This document shows, piece by piece, positions 1 through 11,129 of a stretch of 64,000 bases of DNA. Made by a program: the position numbers and the translations under genes. Location of the stretch: positions 1 through 64,000 of the forward strand of contig WHVA01000349.1 in NCBI GenBank assembly GCA_015179125.1. The letters are read 5' to 3'. The notes under the pieces were generated by a model. The model saw nothing but the letters and a program-made list of their open reading frames with translations. It was not told where the DNA came from and did no database searches. Each line of letters starts with the position of its first letter. Position 1 is the first letter of the stretch. Origin of the DNA: Gautieria morchelliformis. Taxonomy: Eukaryota; Basidiomycota; Agaricomycetes; Gomphales; Gomphaceae.

Positions 1-1310
1 TTTCAAGATAACCATACTCACTCGTAACACCTGGAATGCAACAAGGGTACTAAGTAATCTCAATGTAACTTATAAAGTATGATAGTACCTTGAGTGTGAC
101 AGCAGCAGTGAGTGACATTGTAAGGACAAAACTGGATAACAATCAAATATGTGATATAGTAGGACTAGTGAGCGCATTACCCAAGCCTGAAAAACCCTGG
201 TTTGTATTTCATTAAGCCAGATTGAACTCACAAGAAGGAACTACCACATGCCTTGCTGAATTAACAAGTTAGTGAGTGATTGTTGCTGACCTATGTTTCC
301 ATGTTGAAGTCTGAAGCTCCTCAAGAGGCTCAAAAAGGTTATTGCAGCAACTGCAGTTTCAAAAAGGATTGTAAGAACCCCACTGAGAAATCCAACTGGA
401 TTGAAAAATTCATCGGCCACTCATAGGAGAGAATTTATAATATCTTGCCTCTGTCACGCTGGTTAGTTTTGTTTGGTAAAGGAGTGTAATACTACTCACA
501 ATTCAAATGTATGACCTTGTGAACCGCTGAGGGTGCAGGTGCCGGTGATAGCAATAAACTACAGTGCACTGTCGTTAATACATCCCACTGGCCAAGGGTC
601 CGGGAAAATGGACATACCATATCAAGAATAATCCCAGCAAGGAATAGCACTCCAAGAACTCCTAAGATAATTCGACTCTGACTGGAGATAATATATGCTC
701 GTGCCAGCAAGAGTCCTGAATGTACCAGATGTTTCAATCCATTTCCTTGTGAAGCAAGAAAATTCTGTCACCATGTATTCCAATCGCAGACAAGGTAGAC
801 GAAACATTTGACACATTGAGTACGATGTGGTTGCAGGTTCTTAATGTAACAATAAGAGCCTCTCCATCATCTGAGAAATGTCAAGTCTTACTACATAAAT
901 GTCTGTGAGCACAGATGCGGCGCATGCAAGGCCAAGACCCACATACCTCAGGCGATATAATCAATAATAAACGGACATATACTCCAAAGAACAACACAGC
1001 TAGGGACGTGTAACGACTAAGGATGTAGAGACTAGAGCCTAGTCTCAATTTCTTGAGCCAGATATACTTGATCTCAGATGGAAGAGTGATGAGCGTGTCG
1101 AACACGAGCAGTGCTGTTGTCAAAGAAGTGAACACCAATGCAGCAAATATGCTTATGAATAACCACCTGCTGCAGCGAAGACGATGTAGCCTCTTGCCGC
1201 GCTGAGGTCGTCCGGGGTAGTGAGATTATGCATGCGGCTTGCACGACCTGAATTACTTACTTGTCTAATTCCTCCTGGATGACAGCTGCAGGAACCGGCT
1301 GAGCTGACAT
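1..1310 (-). pseudogene. DUF6533-domain membrane protein, copy 1 (partial, runs off edge)
   Basis: The proposed start is the ATG at 1310 (MSAQPVPAAVIQEELD...). Two short introns (a donor gtaagt just after the first exon, then one ending ...acaacag) join it to an exon with the DUF6533 core, including FDTLITLPSEIKYIW and LRLGSSLYILSRY at about 1100-1020. A further exon at 492-737 gives two hydrophobic helices (IILGVLGVLFLAGIIL and others). DUF6533 proteins are seven-helix membrane proteins of unknown function in basidiomycetes. The same exon order is seen in copies 2 and 3. The central exons (about 740-880) do not read through cleanly, so the copy may be decayed. The 3' end lies outside the window. 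Confidence 0.6.
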
Positions 1311-1741
1311 GAAGAGAGGCGCGCTGCGATGAAACGAGTGAATTGAGGTTAGACTATGCCCGCGCAAAGTACATATACGGTGCTGGCCATCCACGCTGCC
1401 AGGACAACGGGTCACATAGTCGTCTCTCAGTGATAAATCAGTGCCGTCCGGCGTGTGAGATATAATTCCCATCCATCAACTGGCCACGAAGCGTCGTGTT
1501 TCTGATAATGTGCACAATCACCAGCGCGACCGCCGGCCTTAGTGAGCAACTGAGACTTGACTGCCCATTGTGGAGTAGCAACAAGATGGGTCCGCGGTTT
1601 GCATCTCAGCGCAGTTGAGAACCTCGCACAATACTTTCCGGACGTGCCTTAGGTATGCTCTGGAGGAGGTCGGACGCTGGGCCCGGTGATTATATTAATC
1701 GTCGGTGCTTAACGGGAGAAGCGAATTATAAGGAACCCATT

Positions 1742-1788
1742 GTCGCGGATAGGTAATCCTACCATGTGTAGGATTACCTATCCGCGAC
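1742..1788. repeat. Perfect 20-bp hairpin
   Basis: Arms at 1742-1761 and 1769-1788 are exact reverse complements (GTCGCGGATAGGTAATCCTA) around a 7-nt loop. In copy 3 (about 35122-35178) the same place holds an imperfect, longer version. Copy 2 loses homology exactly beside this hairpin (10783). It may be a small palindromic insertion or a rearrangement-prone site. Confidence 0.85.
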
Positions 1789-2110
1789 GTTGCGCTGTAC
1801 CAAGCTGTGGTGCTACCGGGTCTTGTGAGCGACAAAGCGGACAGGCTGCGGGGCTACATTATTGTCAGCGATAGAACACGCCGAAATATCTCAATGCGAG
1901 GGCTGTCCTCGCCGCGACTTGGTCAATAGAAGAGCACCGAAGACTTAATCCAGTGGACAGGGGCATAATGCTACAGCTTCAGACTCGCGATCAGTATTGA
2001 CTCCATACCTACTGGCAGTGTGACATGCAATTGTCAAGTCATGATATGACTAGAGTCGGCATCTGAGTCACCGTCGGTCAAATGGTAGCATGGTGAGATG
2101 ACGAGCTGAT

Positions 2111-2760
2111 GAGGCCATTGTGTGGACGACATCTTACGCGCAGTAACTCAGTTCGAGGAAGAGCAGATTAGGTTCTTATTGATATGGTGCGTATCTAGTC
2201 TTACGTACCTAAGTTCGAGGAAGAACAGATTAAGGTTCCTCGAACTCAGACTAAGATAGCGGCCATCCAAACTCAACTACCCTTAAGCGCTCGTTAACCC
2301 TAGTTACTGTAACCCTATTACATAAGCGGCCAAAATCGGTAGTTCAGATTTGGGGTATAGGTATTTGAGTGTAACTAGGGGTCTAGACCCATGCTTTTGC
2401 ACTGGGATAATCCTGGGTTGGGTACAGTGCTGGGTAGAGACCGCCGGGGACCCATGGTTGGGTTGAAACTCAGTGGGGGTTAGACTGCCGGGTACCGGTG
2501 CCGTGCAAATTACATAAGTCTATTACGTAAAACACCCGCAAGGACCCCACACGCAACTTTATAAACTCCGCCGGGAACTTCCAGGTGGTCTGTCAGGTCA
2601 GAAATGGTCAACCCGTTCTATGGGTCTAAAATGATGCTTAAAGACCATTTCAAGAATAAAAAAGTTTTTCTCTTCTGTGTGACAATGGTCATGTATTTTA
2701 GTTAAGTAAAACCACCAAGTTCTTTGTATGTATGCTAGAAATGATTCTATGGTTACTGAT
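2111..2760. other. Non-coding spacer with small inverted repeat
   Basis: No gene is supported here. A GTTCGAGGAA arm at 2213-2222 pairs with TTCCTCGAAC at 2236-2245, and a related copy of the arm lies at about 2152. The region also has scattered TTACATAAG/TTACGTAA motifs of unknown meaning. Confidence 0.5.
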
Positions 2761-2879
2761 TTATTTATTTGTCCAAGTGCGCAAAGCAGTAGGCAGCCCA
2801 CCGAGGCAGCCAGTATGGGCGCTTAAGGGTAGCTGTTCCGCGCTTGCGAACGCGAACGCAGCGCCCTTCGAGCGTGGCG

Positions 2880-4818
2880 ACATGCTCCGGCATCGGGAGA
2901 GGTCCGGGCGGGCGGTGCGGAGGTGGGTGATAGCGTCGCGCCAGGTGAAGGACGTCCCGGCGGCCACGAAGCGTTTGCGGGGTGCACGGCCCGGGGTCTG
3001 GGGGTGTGTGGTTGGAGACGCCGACGGCGAGGGCGAGGGTGAGGGTGGGGCGGGGGAGAGGGACCTGACAGGATAAGCGTAGGCTATGTCGACGGGTCCG
3101 CCCGTCGTCCCGCTGTTCGGATAATCATAACTCGGATGTGACACTGACTTGGGCGTTCCGGGTGTGGACCGGTAGCTTAATTCTAGCTTCTCGAGCGTCG
3201 ATCCTAGATCTACAAGCGATGGATTCGAGGACGCAAGCGGGATGGGGCGGTTCGTTGGTCGTGATCGGGGTGATAGCCCGGATGCCTGCCGGTGCCTGAT
3301 TCCGATTCCGAGTGTGACGGGTCCGTGGAGCGGATACAGGGAGCGCGGCCCAAACGCGGTGTTTCCAAGGCCTTCACGTATGCGCGCGCGGCGTCCCTCA
3401 CGTCCACGAAGTAGGGCCACACAGGGTGCGGCGGCGCGCCCGATGCGAGCATCGAGTGGAGCAGAATGTTCGTGCTGAGATCATACGTGGAGAGGATGGC
3501 GTGTCCGGGCGCGAAGGGGCCGAGGAGGAGGGTTGGCAGGACTGCCCGCGGCGAAGGAAAAATAAGATGAAATGGCATGGTTGGTTCTGGATATATGTAC
3601 CCACCAGTGGCAAGGTCGAAATCTGGTCGCGCGCTGGCAAAATCCCACGCAGCCGCCTCTGTAAGGGTCTTCGCAGCCGTGTATGCCCACGCAGGGTTGT
3701 CCGAGCCGTTGAAAACGGCGTCATAGCTCGCTTGCGTCCACTAGTCTGTGGCAGCAAGCGCGATAGGTTATCAAAAGCCGCCACGCGCTTGCATACACCA
3801 GCTCACCTTGGTCACTGAAAGTATACTCAGTCCACACGGCACGTTTGGCCTGACCCTGTCCGCTTTGATCCTGACCCGACCCTGAGCTTCGCCCTCGCTA
3901 ACGCCAGCGCCTACCATGCCAAATAACTGCTGGTGAGGACGAACTTGCGGATTCCGTGCTGGTACGCTTGGCGGAGGAGGGACGTGGTTGATGATGTTGC
4001 GTTCTGGTGGTTGGGTGAAACAAGTTGAAGTTGGGCGCATTTTTGTGTGAAGTATATGCGATGCGGCGGCCGTTGGTACAGTGTGGGGGGGAGTTGCAGG
4101 GCGGAAAGGGAGCAAGGGAGCAAGGTGTATTGGGTGAGCATAGGCGTGTGTGGTACTGGACGTCTACGCACCAAGAGAAGCTCGGTACCTTACATCGATC
4201 CAGGCGCAGGGAACGCGGTGTGGATGACAGCTGTTATTCCTGGGGCTGGCGTTAGTATTAAGAAGATGGTGGTTGATTAGAAATGGTTGGGCGGGGCAAA
4301 GCTGGCGTGATATGGATCACGAATGGGAGAGAATAAAAGAAACAACCCCACACGGCATGATGAATAATACTCAAGGACCATAACAATGATGAGCACATGT
4401 CAACTGACCTACCAGAGCGCGGTCCGAGCTCTCCGTTGCCAGATCGCGGACCTGGACGACCTCCAGTTGACCCGCGCGCACGAGGTCGAGGTGCGCCGCT
4501 TCGAGGAAGCGTGATTTGAGAGGGTTGGCTGTGCTGTGATATTGATATACGTAGGATCGATGGTCGCGCAGGCGAGGTAATGCGGTGTGAGATGAAAGAG
4601 AGGTCGTAAGCCGAGAAGGTGAACCGCGGAGAAACATGGCGAAAGGGAGGGGCGCACCATCGGACTCTGTCGCGTCAAGAACTGCTGCACAATATGTGAG
4701 CCCGTCCCGCCGGTCACCTGGCTCAGTGTCAACATCAGCCTACAGATCTGAAATAGAGATTTGTTGAACAAATGAGAATAAATGGGATTTCGGGAGGCGG
4801 TACCTTCGCATTCAGCAT
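2880..4818 (-). pseudogene. Extended SDR (NAD(P)-binding epimerase/dihydroflavonol reductase-like), decayed
   Basis: Exons on the minus strand spell an extended short-chain dehydrogenase. The start is ATG at 4818 and the first intron is 4803-4748. An N-terminal Rossmann strand follows (VTGGTGSHIVQQFL), then VVQVRDLAT (about 4450), AVIHTAFPAPGS (about 4220), LLRQAYQHGIRKFVLTSS (about 3950), and the catalytic YxxxK as YTAAKTLTEAAAWDF (about 3680). VLPTLLLGPFAPGHAI and YFVDVRDAARAYVKALE follow (3530-3370). The glycine loop lacks the FIG that belongs between TGGTG and SHIV, which looks like a 9-nt in-frame deletion and should abolish normal cofactor binding. The family segment RKRFVAAGTSFTWRDAI (2970-2910) lies after, not before, STLEKLELSYR (about 3190). 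The substrate cannot be told. The family match is secure, and I judge the copy non-functional. Confidence 0.7.
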
Positions 4819-4880
4819 TTTGCGGGAGACCGGGTGAGCGGGGTGGTCGGGAGGGGGAAGTGGTAGGCTGCTAATAGCGT

Positions 4881-4931
4881 CACCCATATTTCAACTTTCA
4901 CGCTATTAGCGTGAAAGTTGAAATGTGGGTG
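4881..4931. repeat. 24-bp hairpin with 3-nt loop
   Basis: Arms 4881-4904 and 4908-4931 pair over 24 bp with one mismatch (core TTTCAACTTTCACGCT). It lies 60 bp upstream of the SDR start on that gene's 5' side. It could be a MITE-like foldback or a replication-slippage palindrome. Nothing links it to termination or regulation. Confidence 0.8.
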
Positions 4932-5050
4932 TCGTCGGGGCTGCCAGTCTTCATAGGTCAACTAGCAGCCAGCGGTCAAAACTTGCGATTGATTAGCAGG
5001 CAGATTCTCTGCTAGTGGCCACATAACGACCATCCCGGCTTCACAATGGT

Positions 5051-5077
5051 CACCCGATAACAGGCTGTTATCGGGTG
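5051..5077. repeat. Perfect 13-bp palindrome
   Basis: CACCCGATAACAG at 5051-5063 pairs exactly with 5065-5077 across a single unpaired base. It is one of two strong hairpins within 200 bp. The surrounding bases 4932-5350 hold no gene. Confidence 0.75.
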
Positions 5078-5353
5078 GCAAGGTTAGTGACAGACTGATA
5101 TATGCTGGCAAGTGATGCAACAGACTTATATACTCTTGCACATCCACATACAGACCTGCTACCGTGCTGATATTCCCTTGTAGGGAAACTGTCAGCATGT
5201 GGACTCCCGACCAGTGGTAGACTATGATCCTAAGGCGGTCACCGATGTACTAGACTTTAGTACTACCATCATAGCATTTAATATGTCAGGTCTATGATTA
5301 CTGTAACATTATCCTATCGTTGCTTGTATCATGCCGACACATAGCCGTCATTA

Positions 5354-5584
5354 CTACTGTCTGAGTGCTGCATATCTTTCCGAAGTCCTTTCAAACTCCG
5401 ATATTCGAACCACTCGAAGGCATGCACGTGACCTCTGAACTACGTACGGAACCAAACAAACAACACTTTGCACCACCACAACCTCTCCTTCGTTGAGATC
5501 CAAGTCTTCAATTCTTCTCATCTTTGTGCTGCTGTTAATGTATTGTTCTAGCTCTCCTGTTCTTTTTTGACCTTTCTCGGACAT
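5354..5584 (-). CDS. Small hypothetical ORF, 76 residues
   Basis: An open frame starts MSEKGQKRTGELEQYINSST and carries an acidic stretch (EDLDLNEGE) followed by a hydrophobic run. I recognise no family, see no introns that would extend it, and find no partner gene. It may be a chance frame in the spacer between the decayed SDR and PrpD genes. It is listed only because the rest of 4932-5755 is otherwise empty. Confidence 0.2.
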   Translation of the reverse strand: MSEKGQKRTGELEQYINSSTKMRRIEDLDLNEGEVVVVQSVVCLVPYVVQRSRACLRVVRISEFERTSERYAALRQ

Positions 5585-5754
5585 GCATCGCGTTTCGCAT
5601 CTCTTCGTTTGAGCTTGTCAGAACTTGACAAGTTTCAGACTTAGAATGGCGTATATTGACAACATTGCTTTTGTGAAAGCCTGCTGTCATCACTCATGGC
5701 AGATAAGGCTTGCTCCACAGCAACTCAGTCATCTCCCTGGGTGCCCACTCATGG

Positions 5755-6560
5755 GCGCAATGGCGAGCCGGCGCGACATCGAAGCCCGGGCCTTCACGGG
5801 AAAGGACTTGTTGCTGGCAACCATAGTGGGCTACGAGGTCAGCCCGCGGTTGGGGAAACGGGGGTTAAATCCTGTCAGTCCTGTCCTGCGGCTGGCACAG
5901 CGGCGCGGTCTTTGGTCCCAGTGCGGCTGCCGTGGCCTGCTGAAAGCTTTTCGGGCTCGACATGGACCAGACAGCGGACGCATTCGGGATGGTGTGCACC
6001 CAGGCCTGCGGGCTCATGTCCGCCCAGTTTGAGTCCTCCGTCAAGCGCATGCAGCACGGGTTCGCGTGCCTCTTGGCCAACCTCCTGGCTTGCGGCAACT
6101 ACACTGCATCAAGACCATCTTCGACAGGGAGTACGGCGGCTTCCTCTCCACCTTCTCTCACGGCTCAGAACCTGCGAGGTCCGAGGAGGTGGCCAGGGAC
6201 CTCAGAACGATGTGGCAGGCGGATCAACATTGAGTCAAGCCCTACCTCAAGCCCTACCCCTGCATGGCGGGGTTCTGCACCTAGATTGACTGTATCCGCG
6301 AGTTGCAGCAGTCGGAGGGGTTCCGAATGGGCGGCATCAGCGCGATCACCGTCGAGGTGAGCGAGCCCACGTTCAAACCGGCGACTAGAAGCCACATTTC
6401 CCATCAACGTCATCGGCGCCCAGACGAACGCAGCCTACGTCGCCGCGGCTCAGCTCACCGACGGCGCGGTCACAATGAAGACGTTCGGCGAGTCGAACCA
6501 CAACTGGCCCGACACTGCAAAATTTCCCCGCGCTGATGAGTTGGGCAGGAGCTGCATTGT
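5755..6560 (+). pseudogene. MmgE/PrpD family (2-methylcitrate or cis-aconitate-type) fragment, frameshifted
   Basis: Blocks in three frames spell the PrpD superfamily: FTGKDLLLATIVGYEVSPR (about 5793-5850), then DAFGMVCTQACGLMSAQFES followed by SVKRMQHGFA (5975-6065), IKTIFDREYGGFLSTFS (about 6108-6160), SITVEVSEPTFK-like residues (about 6340-6378), and NVIGAQTNAAYVAAAQ then KTFGESNHNWPD (6405-6515). Family members are about 450-500 residues and act as 2-methylcitrate dehydratases, cis-aconitate decarboxylases or relatives. Here at least three frame changes, a missing N-terminal third and a missing C-terminal domain leave a relic. GC content is clearly higher than the flanks, as expected for former coding sequence. 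Which subfamily it came from cannot be decided. Confidence 0.75.
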
Positions 6561-6599
6561 AGCAAGGTTGCAGATGCCGATGTAAAGCGTGCATCACAT

Positions 6600-7072
6600 G
6601 TAATTATTGCATTTTATGAATCACAGTAAACATTTGGGCTCTTTCTGTGCACTGGTCTGAATGTTCTGTGAACACTGATTTAAGCAACTGTAGTGGCTAG
6701 TATGAGCAGACCGATGCTGGGGATAATCTGCTGTAATGGCAGTCATCTGTCATTATTGCAGACCCTCGTCAGGCCCTACAACACCAATGGCGCCTTGGCG
6801 ACTATTCCCAAGGTTGGACAATATATGCAAGGTTGGCATATATACGCAAGGGGAACCGTTCAAGATAAGTCAATACATAACGTTGGCAGATTGTGTACAA
6901 GACTTGCGTACCTGCCACCCCTGGCACCGCTGGCAAGGCCTTATAAGACCTTGTCATTTTAGTTCGGTTTTGCTGATGGCCAATGCGCCAAGTCCCGACG
7001 GCTGTGGCGCCACTTACGGGACGTGCCAAGATTGTACCTATGGCTGAATCTACGCCTTTGAATAGTCATCAG
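6600..7072. other. Spacer, no gene recognised
   Basis: Two overlapping short open frames exist (6693-7047), but neither resembles a known protein nor has a plausible exon structure. The repeated phrase ATATATGCAAGGTTGGCATA-like sequence near 6825-6850 is the only structure noticed. Confidence 0.4.
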
Positions 7073-7074
7073 TA

Positions 7075-9116
7075 GGTGCAAGTCACTGTTTGTTTACCAT
7101 AACTCGCAGTAACAAATAGCACTGCAGGCATAGAAAGGTTTTATGGTCTGCAAAACTGTTCAAAAAACTGTAAAGATTTTCTAAATATTTTTAGTGTTTT
7201 TTGAGTGAAAAAAGTATAATAAAATTTTGTGTTTTTATTAGAATTTGTCAAACAAGAAAATTGTAAAGAAAATTCAAAGTTTTTTGCAGGGTTTTTTATG
7301 GGTTTCTTTGTGTTTTCACAAAGAAACTTATAAAAACACATAAAAAACCCTTCAACAAACTTTGAACTTATTTATAATTTTCTTGCTCAACAAATTCTAG
7401 CAAAAAAACACAAAATTTTGTTTAAGTTTTTTTTATATTAAAAAAATTAAAAAAATTTGGAATATCTTTACAGTTTTTTAAACAGTTTTTCAGACCAGAA
7501 ATTTTTTATATGCCTCCAGTGTAGTGAAAAAAGACCAAAGCTGGTAATAATATGAAACTATGGTGAAGATTCCTCATTTTTTTGTACAATTTAAAAGACC
7601 AAGGAAATCTGAATAAAGACAAATAAATATATCCTGCATCTTATGCAGTGAATATGATTTCTTTTGCCACAATATAAATGTTCATCTGTCTTTATTCATA
7701 TTTTCTTAATATTTGTTTTAATTTTTTTTCACTATTTGTTTACCCTAACCTACAGCAACAAATAGTGAAGAAAGAGGAAATTGTCAAGATTGGTTTTTAG
7801 GTGTTAATATCGTGTATTAGTGAACACAGCGAATGCCCGAATAACTTGTGCGAATAAGTATGCTATTCGGCGAATACGTGAACCAATGAATGTTCACGAG
7901 ATAGGAGGGTTGCCCAAACGGGGCTCGCCCTATCTACAGTCGTAGCGAAATAGCCCATGGCACTTGACGATGTAACGTGCAAGGTATCACGGAAGGGCTG
8001 TCTAAGTTTCGACAATCCCTTTGCCGGCGAAGGTGCTCCTTCGGAGCCCTTCGCCAACAGCACAGAAAATAGTTCGAAGGCTAAGGTAACGAAGATGAAG
8101 TATGAGAACGCCTAAGTTTTCTGCTGGTTGAAGATAGAAATCTCCAAGAGAAGGCTTAAGACGATGATCACAGTGAGGTCAAGTTTGCACAAGATGGACG
8201 ACGTATGATAATTGAACTGGAGAATATACATGCGAATGTAAACTACTTATATCGAATGCTCGCAAGGTATTAGCGAATAGGAAAGAGGCCGTCGTGAGTC
8301 AGGGTCGGATAGGGGTGCGCAGTCGTGATACTAAGTAGATGGAATAAACATACAATAGAGTGAGGGAAGAATGCGAACATGAAACGACGGAGAGTAAAGG
8401 GAGCGAAGGCACTTATGGACAAAACCATGTCTTGGGACCCGCATACATGCTACCCTGCACGGATTCTTCGTTTACTGGGTTGATCCCGCACGACCTATGG
8501 AAGGGATGTCCTGCAAACACACTTTGGCCATATGAAAACCCAATGGGGTTGGATTAAGAAGATGATGGGGTTAATGATGAACCATCATGCCGGGTGAATG
8601 GTATTGATCATATTTGATGGCGTGCCTGCTGGCGAAATGCGCGAGCAGCGAATAGCGGTTCGGAGAATGGGGCGAACAGCGGGTCGAGTGGACGTGGAGG
8701 GGGAGTGGTCAGTGGGTGCGGCAAACTCTGGCGAAGATGCTAGGGAGTGACAAGGGGGAACATAGAGGCAGTGCGGTAGGGGAAATAGACCGGTCATGAC
8801 AGAAATCTGGTAATAATTTGAAACTATGGAAGATGGTGAAGCATCCTTCCTTTTTGTTTTCAATTTAAAACATCAAGAAAATCTGAATAAAAACATATGA
8901 ACATTTATCAGAAATAAATTGTGTCCAAATAATTCATATTTGCTGCATAAGATGCAAAAAATAACTATCTGCCTTTATTCAGATTTCCTTGATGTCTTAA
9001 ATTGTAAAAAAAGGTGAAGAATTCTTCACCATTTGCCATAGTTTCAAATTATTACCAGATTTCCTCTTTTTTTACTATTTGTTGCTGTGGGTGGTAAACA
9101 AACAGTGACTTGCACC
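7075..9116. mobile_element. AT-rich foldback/MITE-like element with TA flanks, interrupted by a solo LTR
   Basis: The ends are inverted repeats: GGTGCAAGTCACTGTTTG from 7075 and its complement ending at 9116, extending about 40 bp with a few mismatches. Both sides are flanked by TA (7073-7074 and 9117-9118), as for Tc1/mariner-type insertions. Inside, 7140-7180 is repeated inverted at 7460-7500 (ACTGTAAAGAT-type core), and 7520-7620 is inverted at 8950-9055. A related terminal motif recurs at 7733-7770, so more than one copy may be nested. Without the 1020-bp LTR and its extra target copy the element would be about 1020 bp. It has no coding capacity. Confidence 0.7.
7782..8801 (-). mobile_element. 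Solo gypsy LTR with perfect 5-bp target duplication
   Basis: The minus-strand LTR begins TGTCATGACC at 8801 and ends ...TTGACA at 7782, about 1020 bp. It is homologous over its full length to 21003-22031 and in part to 22032-22466 and 27782-28551. GAAAT at 7777-7781 and 8802-8806 is the target duplication. This proves an intact insertion followed by LTR-LTR recombination. It sits inside the foldback element and is therefore younger than it. Confidence 0.92.
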
Positions 9117-9118
9117 TA

Positions 9119-10782
9119 GTGTGGATGGCAGCCTATTTTGTTTTTATCGAAAACATTGTTTAAATTATCATGTATGTGCAGTGGCTTGACTGAGTTTTAC
9201 TGATTCAAAATATAACATTACAACCATGTTATGAATAATGACATCACACTATCACATGCAACTCAACTCACAATAACAGAATGTACAAACATTGAATCCA
9301 TTCCATGACTTCCTCCAAGTACAATGTCTATACCAAGTCCTGTACCCAAACCCAGCCTCAGAACCCAGAAATCCATTTCATCAATGTGCATATATGCACT
9401 CCCAGCACACATATATGCACCCCCAAGCCAATGACGAGCGTACATCTATTGTGGAGCCCATGAAACCTGAACTCTTACATCATGTGTCTATTCTACATCA
9501 CAGATATTCTACATGATTGAGAAACTGATCGCACATCCTATAGAGTATGTGTGTGTCATTGATCTGGATTGACATGCGAGATATGTTGAGCTGTCCCTGC
9601 ATGGGTACTATCATTTTTCTTTCTTTTATCTCCTGTCTATCCATTTCTCTTTGACTAATTCCATTCAGTAGTAATGTCCTCTCTTATAGTTAGTCCCATT
9701 AGTATGTATTATTTTCTTGTCCCCTATTTCTTTGCTCCACTCCGTGTATCTCATTCAACAACATGTTAGTTTACTTACATTGTCATATGGACATTTCTCC
9801 ATACTTAAATACCATATGATGTATGACTATCTTAGATATCAATTCTATAAGTCTGGTCTCATTACTTGGAAACTGCTATAAGCAGTCAATATTCTGTTAG
9901 GGCGCATACATTCAGTGTATACACATATATTCTCATCCTTGACCTATATTCGATTAAGCCTCTCCACCAAAGCTTTGAATCTCATTCTATTAGTTACTAG
10001 CTATAATTCCCACCATTTACAAGAGACAGTATGAAGAAAGATCTTATGTCATTTATATACTGTGATAGGAGCTATGGATCCAATTGGGGAGAAGGCACCC
10101 TGTTCTTCTTTCGAGGATTTTCCAGGGTCGGGTCAGATGATATCCAAGGCAGTGACGGCATGGGAACGAGTGCACCACGCATGGATGCCAGACTCCCATA
10201 GCTTGTCAGGAATATGAAGTAACAGAGGATTGAGGGGGACTGAGCGGTGCGGTTAGGTCTTGCCCAGGAATGTATCAGGTGGACAGGTCTTGATGCGGCC
10301 GGAGTGAGCTAGGATAAAGGAGGAAACAGCCCTTGAGCGGGATGATCAAAAGACTGCCAACCAACTATGATATCATCAAACTTGCAGCGAGGCAGGATCG
10401 TGCGCACTGTCTCCAACATTCCCATGAAACTTACAAGTCCAGGGTTTTCCAAGCGACTGTGCTACGGACTTGATCGGAGTCCCACCCGTCCGTGGCAGGG
10501 TCGGGTCTTGCCTGGGCCAATATATGATGAAGGGTGCGCATATATATCAGACGTGTGGCATATCGAGGCGGGTGGATGAAGTCGATCCAATTCCGGAGAC
10601 TTCAGAGCTGTGAGTGGGTTAGACGGGCGGTGGTATGGGTAAACATGTATACACAAAGATCTGAGAGCGGCAGAACGTGGCTGGTCATGCACACAGAGTC
10701 CTATGGGCTTCAACTTCAATTCCAGACCCCCAAAATGTGGTGAGTGACCTCGGCGGCTTCTCAGCTCGGAACTGAATGTCCC
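9119..10782. other. Spacer, no gene recognised
   Basis: About 1.7 kb of AT-rich (9120-10080) then GC-richer (10080-10780) sequence with only short open frames. A phrase CATATATGCACTCCCAGCAC recurs in variant form at 9389-9420. I see no protein family, no terminal repeats and no RNA gene. Confidence 0.4.
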
Positions 10783-11129
10783 TAATGGGTTTGTTATAAA
10801 TCGCTTGTCCGGTTAAGCACCGACGATTAAAATAATCAGCGGGCCCACCGTCCAACCTCCTTGACTTGAGCATGCCCAGAGCACATCCAGAAAGTATTCA
10901 AGTTGAGCGAGGTACCCAACTGCTGCGCTGACATGCAAACTGCCCCCATCTTGTTTCTACTCCACAATGCGCAATCAAGTCTCAGTTGCTCACTAGGGCA
11001 GGCAGTCGCACTGGTGATTGTGCACATTATTGAACTAAACACAACCTTCGTGGCCATTTGATGGATGGGAATTGTATCTCACACGCCGGACAGCACCGAT
11101 TTATCACTGAGAGATGACGATGTGAGTAC

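Larger units (their letters stand above)
1..2110 (-). repeat. Segmental duplication copy 1, DUF6533-gene repeat (inverted)
   Basis: This stretch is the reverse complement of 34825-37024 and, for its first 1740 bases, of 10783-13060. Matching landmarks include the DUF6533 coding exons, the block reading back from the start codon at 1310, and the segment at 1790-2110, which matches only copy 3. The homology runs off the left window edge. Divergence by eye is moderate (substitutions plus small indels), so the duplication is not very recent. No terminal inverted repeat or target duplication was seen, so a segmental duplication, or a large element with an unrecognised end, are both possible. Confidence 0.8.

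Noticed and set aside
6693..7047. Small genes in the 6.7-7.0 kb spacer
   Set aside because: Overlapping short frames with no family, no splice logic and poor codon composition.
7140..7500. AT-rich palindromic region as an origin or terminator
   Set aside because: It is explained by the arms of a foldback element; nothing supports a replication or termination role.
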